Source: Bisporella sp. PMI_857 (taxonomy: Eukaryota; Ascomycota; Leotiomycetes; Helotiales; Helotiaceae). From it: a DNA stretch of 64,000 bases. Shown here in pieces: positions 55,652 to 64,000 of this stretch. The position numbers and the translations under genes were made by a program. A model generated the notes under the pieces. The model saw only the letters and a program-made list of their open reading frames with translations. It ran no database searches and had not been told where the DNA came from. The stretch covers positions 1,240,001 to 1,304,000 of the forward strand of contig JAJSPD010000001.1 in the NCBI GenBank assembly GCA_021307315.1, written 5' to 3'. Positions within the stretch are counted from its first letter, which is position 1. Each line of letters opens with the position of its first letter.

Positions 55652-56779
55652 ATGAAACTCACCAGCTCAATCTGTGCTCTGATTCTAGCAGCGACCTCTG
55701 TACATGCTATCGCTATTTGTGGAAAACCAGGCCAACCATGCGGCCGTGACGCCGTCCCTGAGCCAGAGCCAATTTGTGGCAAGCCCGGACAACCTTGTGG
55801 ACGTGATGCCCTCGCTCTACCAGAACCCAAGTGCGGCAAACCAGGTCAGCCATGTGGTCGTGACGCAGCACCAGAGCCAATTTGCGGTAAACCAGGTCAA
55901 CCTTGTGGTCGTGATGCTCTCCCAGAGGCATATGCTGAAGCGATCTGTGGCAAGCCAGGTCAGCCGTGCGGTCGTGTCAAGCGTGCTGCAGAGGCATTTG
56001 CTGAAGCGCTCGCCGAGCCAATTTGTGGCAAACCAGGACAGCCATGTCGACGTGACGCCGAAGCCATCGATCCAGCCATTCTTGCTCGATGTAACCTAGC
56101 CGGAGGAGCTTGCTTTGAGGCTAAACGCATGACCCGCGACCTCGCTTCCATAGTTGCACTTGCAGCTCGTGATCCAGACGCATACCTCGATAGCCTCAAC
56201 CTTGAGTCGCGTGAGGGTAAGCTATCCTTCCACCCCCCTTCCAAAGACAATAAAAATGCTAATATGAAAACAGCATCCGAATTCATCGCCCGTGAGGCCG
56301 CCGCTATCTGTGGCAAGCCAGGACAACCGTGTGGCCGCTCCCCACAGCCCGAGTGCGGTAAACCTGGACAGCCATGCGGCCGTGACGCGGCACCAGCACC
56401 CATATGCGGCAAACCAGGCCAGCCTTGTGGGCGAGACGCCTTCGCTGACCCCGAGGCGGAGGCCATTTGCGGAAAACCTGGCCAGCCATGCGGCAAGCTC
56501 CGCCGTACCGCCGAAGCCGTCGCCGCCGCAATCGCGGAGCCCATTTGTGGAAAACCCGGGCAACCCTGTGGAAAGATCAGGCGCGATGCTGAAGCTCTCG
56601 CTGAGGCCGAGGCCATCTGTGGCAAGCCAGGACAACCGTGTGGAAAGGCGAAGCGTGAGGCTATTGCAGAAGCTATTGCTGAGGCAATGGCTATCTGTGG
56701 CAAGCCTGGTCAGCCTTGTGGAAAGGCAAAACGTGATGCTTTTGCCATCTCCGCTGTTGTGGACAACATCCTCGCATAA
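55652..56779 (+). CDS. ppg1: Alpha-factor-type mating pheromone precursor with 13 peptide copies
   Basis: Two exons, 55652-56216 and 56274-56779; 356 aa. The 57-nt intron is in frame and stop-free. Removing it gives a spacer rich in Glu and Ala like the others. Signal peptide MKLTSSICALILAATSVHA, then 13 copies of a core CGKPGQPC, 11 preceded by Ile (one by Lys, one by Glu). Copies are followed by Gly-Arg or Gly-Lys (copy 6 by Arg-Arg), and copies 5 and 10-13 by dibasic Kex2-type sites (VKR, LRR, IRR, AKR). Spacers are X-Ala and X-Pro dipeptides. This architecture is that of ascomycete ppg1/ccg-4 precursors: secreted, cut by Kex2, trimmed by Ste13-like dipeptidyl peptidase, sensed by the Ste2-type receptor Pre-2. 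Related Leotiomycete cores normally begin with Trp as I recall; here it is Ile. Other repeat peptides (KEP/RiPP type) are a less likely alternative. Confidence 0.88.
   Translation: MKLTSSICALILAATSVHAIAICGKPGQPCGRDAVPEPEPICGKPGQPCGRDALALPEPKCGKPGQPCGRDAAPEPICGKPGQPCGRDALPEAYAEAICGKPGQPCGRVKRAAEAFAEALAEPICGKPGQPCRRDAEAIDPAILARCNLAGGACFEAKRMTRDLASIVALAARDPDAYLDSLNLESREGKLSFHPPSKDNKNANMKTASEFIAREAAAICGKPGQPCGRSPQPECGKPGQPCGRDAAPAPICGKPGQPCGRDAFADPEAEAICGKPGQPCGKLRRTAEAVAAAIAEPICGKPGQPCGKIRRDAEALAEAEAICGKPGQPCGKAKREAIAEAIAEAMAICGKPGQPCGKAKRDAFAISAVVDNILA
55715..56722 (+). repeat. Tandem peptide-coding repeats within the pheromone gene
   Basis: Thirteen coding units for (I/K/E)CGKPGQPC, six before and seven after a central non-repeat segment. 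At the DNA level units vary at third positions, so they are not recent identical copies; the peptide is conserved while codons drift, which indicates selection on the peptide. Confidence 0.9.
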
Positions 56780-58547
56780 GCTCATTACTTTCTTCATCCG
56801 ATCCAATGTCTTCTAAGCAGGACCGACCTGCTCTTTCGCTTCTTCAACTTCGATTCTATATTTCTCTTCACGGATCTTGGCTGCCATATATTGCCGCCTA
56901 CTAGTTCGATAATTTTCTGACAAAGTTCAAGTACCCTTGTACATACTTGATGGCTCTGACGGGCTGTCATTAGGACTCATAGGTCTGTATAGGCTCTTGT
57001 AGCCTTTTATTTGGATCGGGGTTAGTCTAGGATCTGGAAATAATATACGAATAAATGCCACGATTCTACCCAGACAAGTCTTCTTCTGAGTTGTGATATG
57101 AAACTTACCTTATACTTGCGATGTTCCTTCAAAATTAACGAAATGTCTCCAGATGCAGCTAAACCCGAAAAATTGCTGAAGATGTTGAGGGACTGTTGAG
57201 CCGTCCAAAAAAAGTGGGTTTTAGGTTCATAAGTGCTTATGGTATGACTCAAATCTCGCCAACATGGGTAAATAGGAATGCATCAGAGGTTCTCAAGTTT
57301 TCTCTGGTGCTACGAGATACCTTGCATTGTGTTGCATAACTTTACCAAGTTGTATGCAGGACGACAACTTAGGCGGACTAAAGAGTACGCAAAGACACTG
57401 GCTGCCACTCAATATCACGGTTAAAGTATTTCTATGCCTTGGATTTTGCTTGATAGTTTCTATCAGAAGCGGAGTATTTTTAAATGATAGTTAGAAATTA
57501 CAAGATATATCATAATTAGAAATCTCGTAATGTTGCAATGACTTATGATATATATGATTTGTGTCCTAGCTTGCCGTAAGTACACTTACATTCGATCAAT
57601 AACTAAAGCAAGTCTAAAAAGGAATCTTCCGACCTGCGAGTCCTTTTGATGCGATCCTTTTCGTTCATCCCGAACTAGTTATAAGATTCCAATTAAGATT
57701 ATCTATCTCATTCGGCCTTGTAGATCCAAAACCGGCAAATACTGGAGAATGGAAGATGATGAGATCTATATTCAAAGTTAGCTATGTAGCACCTCTCCGA
57801 TCGTTTGAAATCGGCACTAACTTTTAAGCTTGCACAGATCTGCCAAGAACTTGGAATGCAATACAATCAAGATCCCGAGGAGCTTCGATATATCCTTATT
57901 TGTTGGCATATAGATGCCTTTCCCTGTCTCGGGTCTGCGACATTATTTAGTATGAAGAAATCTCAAGTAGGAGAAGATATTGCATATGTCGTGGAGTAGA
58001 ATAGAAGCTGCAAGTAGATTCCAGATGGGGCTGTTCATAGTAAGATAAAGATTTCTGCTGTCATTGTCCTACTGACAGATAAGTTGATGAAATTAAGAGT
58101 ATAGTCACTTGACTGTGGTGTGCATGACGGACAGCAAAGGCAAGTCATGAAGTGACAACATGGCAGATTAAAGGTTCCCATTATTTACCCAACAGTTCCG
58201 TTTACTGACTATCGTGAGAGCATCGATATTTTATGAAAGTAGCGGCAGTTCGAGACATGTAGAGGCAAATAAGATGCTATTTCTATTGCTTTATCTGTGA
58301 GAGGATCACGCACAACAGGATATCGCTAATGACTCTACCTTTCTAGAAGGCATATATACGTTACGATATCCGCACCTTAGCATTGATGTCGGATACAACA
58401 AGTTCGTAGCTCTAAATACATGCCGAATCTCTCTTGAAAAGGAAGGTATAATGGGGCATGTTTGACGCTAATCTTCAATGCCTGCTTGCTCTTCTCGGTT
58501 TATAAATGGTGCCTTCGAGGCTCGTTACTCTTTCGTCTTTCTCGTGT
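56780..58547. other. Gene-poor region, 1.8 kb
   Basis: 3' UTR of the pheromone gene followed by AT-rich DNA. Short frames (57022-57252 minus, 57805-57999 plus) lack motifs. No repeats of note. Confidence 0.45.
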
Positions 58548-58973
58548 TTAATTTCTTACAAAGTACGGCGGTGTTTCATCGCCTTCTTCATATATAGCAC
58601 ACTCCCAGTGTTTTGAGCCGGGTGGGCACCTATTCCTTCAGTCAGTGAACCTCCACACTCAGGTACAACTAATGGCATACTTGTAAAGGAATGACTGGGT
58701 CTTGGTCCATCTCCTTCTCCTAAGCGCCATCATTTGAGCAGCGCGCAAATCGGCATCGTCTTGATTATTCACTTCTAGCATCAGTGCTTTCTGGATCTTC
58801 TCGAGGATGGGCTCAGACGGTGTGTTGGATGTGCTTCTACGGCTAGTTAATTGCCTGAAGGGTGCTTCGGTTTCTAGTTGAAGTTGTCTCATAGAAGCAT
58901 AGTTCTCAGCCGTGCGTTTTTCTGTTTTAGCAGCCATGGCTGCTAGCTGAGCCTCAGATTCGTCTAATCCCAT
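58548..58973 (-). CDS. Small orphan protein, 124 aa, helical with C-terminal Cys pair
   Basis: Two minus-strand exons, 58973-58681 and 58629-58548, with a 51-nt intron (GTATGC donor). It starts MGLDESEAQLAAMAAKTEKR. Helical, charged N-terminal half (ENYASMRQLQLETEAPFRQL) then a basic run (MMALRRRRWTKTQSFLYK). The second exon adds CPPGSKHWECAIYEEGDETP, where two Cys nine residues apart lie near a Trp. I do not recognise it. The second exon is chosen because the phase fits and it ends cleanly. Without it the frame ends in a few unrelated residues. Confidence 0.6.
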
Positions 58974-59391
58974 GTTGTGAAAAGATATAGAGTTTTGTGC
59001 GACTAACTAAATGAAATCTAGACAGGTGTTGGTCAGAGGATTTTTGACGGATCCAAGAGAATAGGTGCAGAAAGTCGAGACTGTGCAGGTGACGAAGAGA
59101 CGTTGTGGTAGTCTGGTGTCCGGCTCTTAAATATGGAAATATCCAGTCCAGAAAGAAAGAAATAGTGTCGTTTTAACTTAGTGTTAGCATGTTTTTACAC
59201 TACATGGTGGAAGAACGGTGGCATGCTAACGGGCTCATCCGCTTACAAAATATCCCTTTGCAACGACTTGCAAGATTAAGATTAGGACTAATAAAATAGT
59301 ACCCGAAAAGTCTCTTTAGAGTCTATCTTTGCTTCATAAGCTCATTCCATATAAAGCTGGTGGTAGTACAATGATTTCCTCACGCTCACAA
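58974..59391. other. Intergenic between two minus-strand genes
   Basis: 418 bp: promoter of the small orphan and 3' UTR of PRE10. No ORF or repeat seen. Confidence 0.5.
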
Positions 59392-60401
59392 TTATTCCTC
59401 CATCTTGTCCTCTTCTGCTGGCTTGTCATCCTTGGCCTCTTCTTCATCATCTTCGCCTTCCAAGGCCTTCTTTGCTAACCTCTCAGCCTCTTCTAGGAGA
59501 TTTTTTGGCACTTCCTGATGTCTTCCCTTAGTTGGTCCGTCCAAAGTACTGATCCATGTCATCTCCAGCTCGAAGTCCTTGTCCTTGTTATCAGCATGGG
59601 CAGTATATATAATCTTGGCAGCTTCCTTAACGCCATCGAGCAAGCTTAATTTCCCAGCGGCCAGATCCAGCTTCTCCAACTCTGCCTTCGCAGTTTGCCG
59701 TCCCTTGCCGGTAGCTGCTCCGTAATAGCCCCAGTATAGCCCACTTGGCTCGATCATGTAGAGGCCTGGTCCTCCATACTTCTTATCTTCTGATTTGCCT
59801 CCTGATCCAATGCTCGGGCCATTGCCAACTTGACCATCTACGGGAACCTCAATCTCCGAGTCCCAGCCTGCCACAATCGCAGTAACACCGAATGGTCGTA
59901 CTGAGGAGTATAGGGTATACGCTTGCATGTATCCACCCATGCGACTTGCGAGGTCTGCTGTCGTAATGGGACTCTTATAAACCTTGCGCCAGGTAGCAGC
60001 TTCTTCGCGTGCCCTAGAGACAAAGTGTCTGCCGTCAGGGACAAGACCTGATGATGCCTTGATTGCTGTCAGCACTATTTCTTGGAGATTTGTATTCTAA
60101 ACGTACTACACCTATATGTCTGTCAACTGTCGCAATGCGCTTGTTCGCTTCAGGCTTGAGAAGCTTGCTGGTAATGATCTTCTCAACCGCCAGTACAACA
60201 CCATCTTTACACCGAATTCCGATAGCTGTCCCACCATTTTCTACGGCTTTGACTGCATACTCGACTTGGAAATTGCGTCCATCTGGAGAGAAGACTGAAT
60301 TGCTGAGATCATAACCCGTGCCTATAGACGTCTGATGGTCATTAGCTTTACAGAGTTCTTGCTTAAGGCATGAGCTCTAAAGAAGCTTTAAAGCTTACCA
60401 T
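59392..60401 (-). CDS. PRE10: 20S proteasome subunit alpha 7 (Pre10/PSMA3 type)
   Basis: Three minus-strand exons: a first coding exon that is only the ATG (60401-60399), then 60331-60107 and 60057-59392; 297 aa. After the Met the protein reads [18 protein letters not shown] and [18 protein letters not shown], the universal alpha-subunit N-terminus. Next are [26 protein letters not shown], then after the second intron [20 protein letters not shown]. The acceptor at 60058 (CTGAC branch point) was chosen because it makes this join canonical. The acidic C-terminal tail ([19 protein letters not shown]) is typical of alpha 7. Alpha subunits are not proteolytic; they form the outer gated ring. Neighbour on the right is divergent. 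Confidence 0.93.
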
Positions 60402-61476
60402 TATGGCTGAATTTTGGACTAAGACTTCAAAGATTTGAGGGGAGAGGATTTAGTGAGGATTGTGTCGGTTTTGAAGCTCTGTTGTGATTTACGTCTACAG
60501 CTTGACACCAGGCTTCAAGAAGCCGCGTTTGAGTCGAGCCTTGTTACATAAGCTGCCAAGGGTCAATATTACGCCATCACGTGACTACATCTAACGGCGT
60601 GAACAATTTACAAGTTGATTGATTGATTGTTTTATTATCATTTGTTGTATCACAATATGTTACTCACTGGTAATTGAGCAGGTTGCATAAATACTCACGG
60701 CCAATCCTCCTTGCCAATATATCTTCTCCAGGTTCTCTCCATTGGTATCCACGACGGTGAGGATTGCAAATTTAAATTATTCCCTCTTTTGGTCAGATGT
60801 CCCCTCGTGTTTGATTTCGATTGGGTCAAAATGCATGATTTACTTGACTAGTATCGAATGTGTTTCAGAAAGGGGGTGAAGGCAGTGCAGCGTTGTGTCA
60901 TTTGCTGGCTTGTGGGCTTAGTTATTCCCGTCATCGCGCTTTGGGTGAGGGGTACTAAAGAACCTCAACATCCCGCCAATTTCATCTCTATCCTTTTATC
61001 TCACAAACAAAGCGCCAAACATGTCATCATTCTACATCTAGCACTTTGCTACATAGGGCTCTCAATAACTTCTTTCTCTAAACCACGATTCCGACCGCGC
61101 CTTCCACAACTTCCGTCTCTCAGTTGCCTCCCAGGACTTCCCAGGATTGTTATTTTCTCACGTTAACTCTACAAGTACATAGTATAGAGAATATATAGCA
61201 AACAAAACTGTTGCATCTGTCCACAAGTCTGCTCCGATCTTTCTCGAGTCTTCCGCACATTCACATATCTGACTCTAGGCTTTTTCCCACCTTCAGACTT
61301 CCCACTCTGTTCCTCGTATACACAAAACCACAAAGTTACAGGACTCGGGCTTTGCAGAAGTAGCCATCGATTGTACGAGGCCGTATAACTTTAGAGCGAG
61401 TTAAGCTGCATATTTCCTCGCGTGTTAAGCTAGCTAACGACATTTACAGGCCACACAACCTTGGGGAATTTTGATC
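60402..61476. promoter_or_regulatory. Divergent promoter region, PRE10 and orphan gene
   Basis: About 1.1 kb. The right half is a C/T-rich leader typical of regulated fungal genes. The plus frame at 60858-61166 is hydrophobic at its start but lacks a family and sits in this leader; not called. One extra CTCAATA word occurs near 61050. Confidence 0.5.
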
Positions 61477-62400
61477 ATGGCGACACAGGAAGAACTAGCA
61501 TCTCTCTTCTCACGTAACCTTTCTCTCAATCCATACGTTGAACCTCCTCAAGAACCAAAGCAACCAGAAACTCATAACGTGTATTCGATCTCCCAACACT
61601 ACCATCACTCCTCTCATCTCGTGGCTCAACAACCTCCAAGATCCGCGTCAGAGCCTCCCCCAACAGATCAGCACACCACAGAAATCATTCTCAACAGACA
61701 TGGCGTTGATCATTCATGCCTGACCCCCTCACAGATTGATCTATTCAGAAGTGCAGATGCCAGCCAGCAAATGAGACTTGTTGAGCTTTGGAGAATTTGT
61801 CCACCTAACTACAACGGCCAGGCCATCGTACAAGATCTTGGTACAGCAACTAGCTTCCAACAAGAAGAAGCTATGGCAAAGCTTCGGTACGAGAGGCAAA
61901 TGTTAGAGGAGCGTATGTCACGGACAAGCAATGAAGGTATGGAGATGGAAGACAACATGAGTGACGGAAGTAGCACTACCCCTATGCCTCTAACCCCAAT
62001 TCAAGCTGGTGATGGTCGTTGGTTGGGACATGCAGAGCCTTACATGAGTTCAGGATATGAAGAGCTTGCGAGACGAGAGTATGAGCGTTCCTCCGCTCCC
62101 GCAAAGGAAGTCTACTCTCATTTTGGTACAGCAGTTGGTGGACCTAGTTACAAGCCGTCCACAGATCCAGTGTACAACACCACCGATCCGCATACCTTTC
62201 CTAACGTTGGTGGAGATTGGGAGAGGTTACTAGAGTACAGGCAACAGGCCATGGAAAATCAGTATAGATATCCTCATTTCTCAAACGCTTTGTAAAAAAC
62301 TAGACTGACTTTGAATAGATATGGCGCATTCTCGCAGCAGCAACAATTTAACGGCGGTTCTGGAGGAATTATGGCGCGCGAAGATGAAGAGATGTTGTAG
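61477..62400 (+). CDS. Orphan protein, 288 aa, disordered ends with a conserved-looking core
   Basis: Two exons, 61477-62261 and 62319-62400, separated by a 57-nt intron with CTGAC branch point. The ATG at 61477 is preferred to one two codons upstream, as it gives MATQEELASLFSRNL. N-terminal 70 residues are Pro/His/Ser-rich. A compact segment at about 75-115 (LTPSQIDLFRSADASQQMRL then VELWRICPP) is followed by a coiled region (EEAMAKLRYERQMLEERMSR). The last exon adds YGAFSQQQQF and an acidic end (REDEEML). The core looks conserved and may be a fungal-specific family, but I do not recognise a domain. The long leader suggests regulated expression. Confidence 0.72.
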
Positions 62401-63458
62401 ATATCAGATTGCAACAAATGCAAGTACATAAGCAGATTGCACAGTTATAGCTAGTTCTTTCGTTTCGGGAGGTGCGTGGATGGGAATTGTTGTTTTATGG
62501 ACTGCATGGAATCAGTATTGCGGGGTCAGACTTGGTAGATGGAGGCATAGGCATCTACTCTCTTCTCATGTGTCTTGATCTGGCTAGTGAGGGTCCGGTG
62601 CTTCATGTACTTTCTTTGTTTCGATATCGAGATTGATGTGAGGTACGTACTCCGTCTCCGCACACCCAGCATATCCCAGCATCTCTCCTTTCCCCACGAG
62701 GTAATAGTATCGGTGGAGCCAATGTATCAGTGAGGTACTACGACAGATCACAATCATCACCTTGCCTGCTACAACAGATGACGCGCGTTAACCTTCGGTA
62801 TGTATCGCCTGTCCCACCATCTCCATCCATGAGCGCTCTGACTACTCACCTCAAAGCATCAAGGATCTGGACGCTGGACTTCCTCGATTCGGACCTGGAC
62901 CTGGATGTGCATTTCTCTTAAGTCTCCTCCCTTTCCATAGCTCGTACTCGATGAATGAAATTTTATGTTATTAAACGCTAGAATATTTTGCAGTCTCCTG
63001 TCAGATGTGATCGTGCCTTACCTTTAAATGAAAAGCAGAGAGCCTTAAGTTCTATATTATACCAAATATTTTGTCGTCAAGTGGTGTTTTGGCTGGTTCA
63101 TGATTGTCTAAATTTTATGTACAACATACAAGCTTTGAAAAACCGGACTAGTGTAAAGGTAAAGAGGACCCTCCGCGTTCAACTTTTGTTTCCGAGATAT
63201 TAATTAGCATGGATTCCATCTCTAGGTCACCTTCGGATTGTGAGAATTCATTCGAGTGCATTTCAAAGCAGGTGGTAGATAAGCCCTCAGCATCAGGTCC
63301 ACGCATACATTTTGCCCAACCTAGTACTATACTTGCTCCTAACCTATGAGAATATCGAAAGCAACTCGTAGAATACCGCAGCCGTCGGGATACTGTCAGA
63401 AAGAAGAACCAGTTGTTGCTTTTGCGTACTGTGAGGTTGGACTTGCCCTTCGTATGCT
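62401..63458. other. Convergent intergenic region
   Basis: About 1.06 kb between the orphan gene and the minus-strand BTB gene. The plus frames at 62730-62921 and 62988-63203 have no motif. No repeat or RNA gene seen. Confidence 0.45.
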
Positions 63459-64000
63459 TTACTTATTGGATTCGGTCTTAACAAAAAAGTAGCTTGCAAT
63501 CATTGCCTTCTTTCGCCTTGTTTTAGCATCCTTAGGACTCGACTTGCTGAATGCAACCGCGAGGTCAATCGAGAACTGTTTTGGAAGTGCCTCAAGCTCC
63601 TCGCCCAACGTGTTGCTTGGTAGGTCCCACGCTGCCATTTGAACACACAAGTGACGAAGTGGGCTGTCCGCTGCAGTGTTTTTATATACGTATTCGATTT
63701 CTGACGTTTCCCATCCACACTCAGAGAACACTCTCAAAATCTGCTCCACAGCTATGTTTTGGACATGTGGGATTATGAGTTCATCGGCCAGAACCCAGAG
63801 CTTGAAGAGATGTTGATCTTGGTCACAGCAAATCTTTTCATGTGCCTTCCTTTCCTCCTCGCATGCACTAGCCCAATGATGCGTGTGGTCTGGGTTGTGT
63901 GTCGCAAAGTTGATATTACCACTGTATAAATATTGAGATAGGTAGCGGAAGGCCTCGACACTCGTATGATGGAGTCTGTATGTTTTCTTTTGGCCCTCAA
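63459..64000 (-). CDS. BTB/POZ-domain protein, 5' part outside window
   Basis: An open minus-strand frame runs from the right edge to a stop at 63459-63461, about 180 residues. It begins inside the BTB core (EGQKKTYRLHHTSVEAFRYL), continues SQYLYSGNINF and FKLWVLADELIIPHVQNIAV, the helix after the domain, and then EYVYKNTAADSPLRHLCVQM and a basic end. The pattern matches the BTB gene at 40940-42058 (LADRLLIPKLQN; ENTAPESPLRKLLVQ) without being a near copy. The start codon is not in the window, and the exon structure upstream is unknown. Confidence 0.8.
   Translation of the reverse strand, partial: EGQKKTYRLHHTSVEAFRYLSQYLYSGNINFATHNPDHTHHWASACEEERKAHEKICCDQDQHLFKLWVLADELIIPHVQNIAVEQILRVFSECGWETSEIEYVYKNTAADSPLRHLCVQMAAWDLPSNTLGEELEALPKQFSIDLAVAFSKSSPKDAKTRRKKAMIASYFFVKTESNK

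Noticed and set aside
55960..56703. 247-codon minus-strand frame opposite the pheromone repeats
   Set aside because: It arises from the repeated coding units. The plus strand has a signal peptide and processing sites.
55715..56722. CRISPR-like array (regularly spaced short repeats)
   Set aside because: Repeats are coding, vary at third positions, have spacers in frame with a processing logic, and the organism is a eukaryote.
60858..61166. 102-codon plus-strand frame with a hydrophobic start
   Set aside because: It lies in the leader of the 61477 gene, has no conserved pattern after the hydrophobic part and ends in Pro/Arg low complexity.

Overview
This is a window of nuclear DNA from a filamentous ascomycete. 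The genes have many short introns (about 45-90 nt) with GT(A/G)NGN donors and CTGAC/CTAAC branch points, and the families present (Zn2Cys6 regulators, HET, BTB, fungal F-box proteins, a DUF3632-like protein, repeat-type alpha-pheromone precursor) are typical of Pezizomycotina. The C-G-K-P-G-Q-P-C pheromone core recalls Leotiomycetes (Botrytis/Sclerotinia relatives), so Helotiales-like is my inference. I rebuilt exon structures by hand from reading-frame continuity, splice motifs and remembered family patterns. Multi-exon coordinates are models, not transcript evidence.

Layout. 0-10 kb: the tail of a probable transcription factor, an orphan serine-rich protein, a class II aldolase and a seven-exon Zn2Cys6 regulator. 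10-17.3 kb: a small F-box gene, a broken and an intact GDSL hydrolase in tandem, a DUF3632-like gene and an Arg/Pro-rich gene. 18-26 kb: two large minus-strand genes, a 13-exon F-box protein with a propeller-like C-terminal part and a 12-exon CSC1/OSCA-type channel. 26.7-36.5 kb: PCH2, a trehalose-synthase regulatory subunit, a Gfo/Idh/MocA oxidoreductase and a secreted CAP protein. 38-43.5 kb: a HET-domain gene, a BTB gene and a small secreted protein. 43.5-54.2 kb: a housekeeping block (PXR1, SVP26, BUD23, IDH1) with three orphans between. 55.6-56.8 kb: a 13-copy pheromone precursor. 58.5-64 kb: a small orphan, proteasome subunit PRE10, another orphan and the 3' part of a second BTB gene.

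How the genes relate. PXR1 and BUD23 both serve ribosome biogenesis and lie 2.2 kb apart, each divergently paired with another gene across about 300 bp. The aldolase and the Zn2Cys6 gene lie in tandem 350 bp apart and may be functionally linked. The most interesting locus is the pheromone precursor: nearly every spacer between its peptide copies is a whole number of X-Ala/X-Pro dipeptides, which predicts stepwise trimming to one uniform N-terminus, and its upstream region carries a cluster of CTCAATAG repeats. Three genes (PCH2, the HET gene, the pheromone precursor) hide introns that are multiples of three and contain no stop, so simple ORF calling would overstate their proteins.
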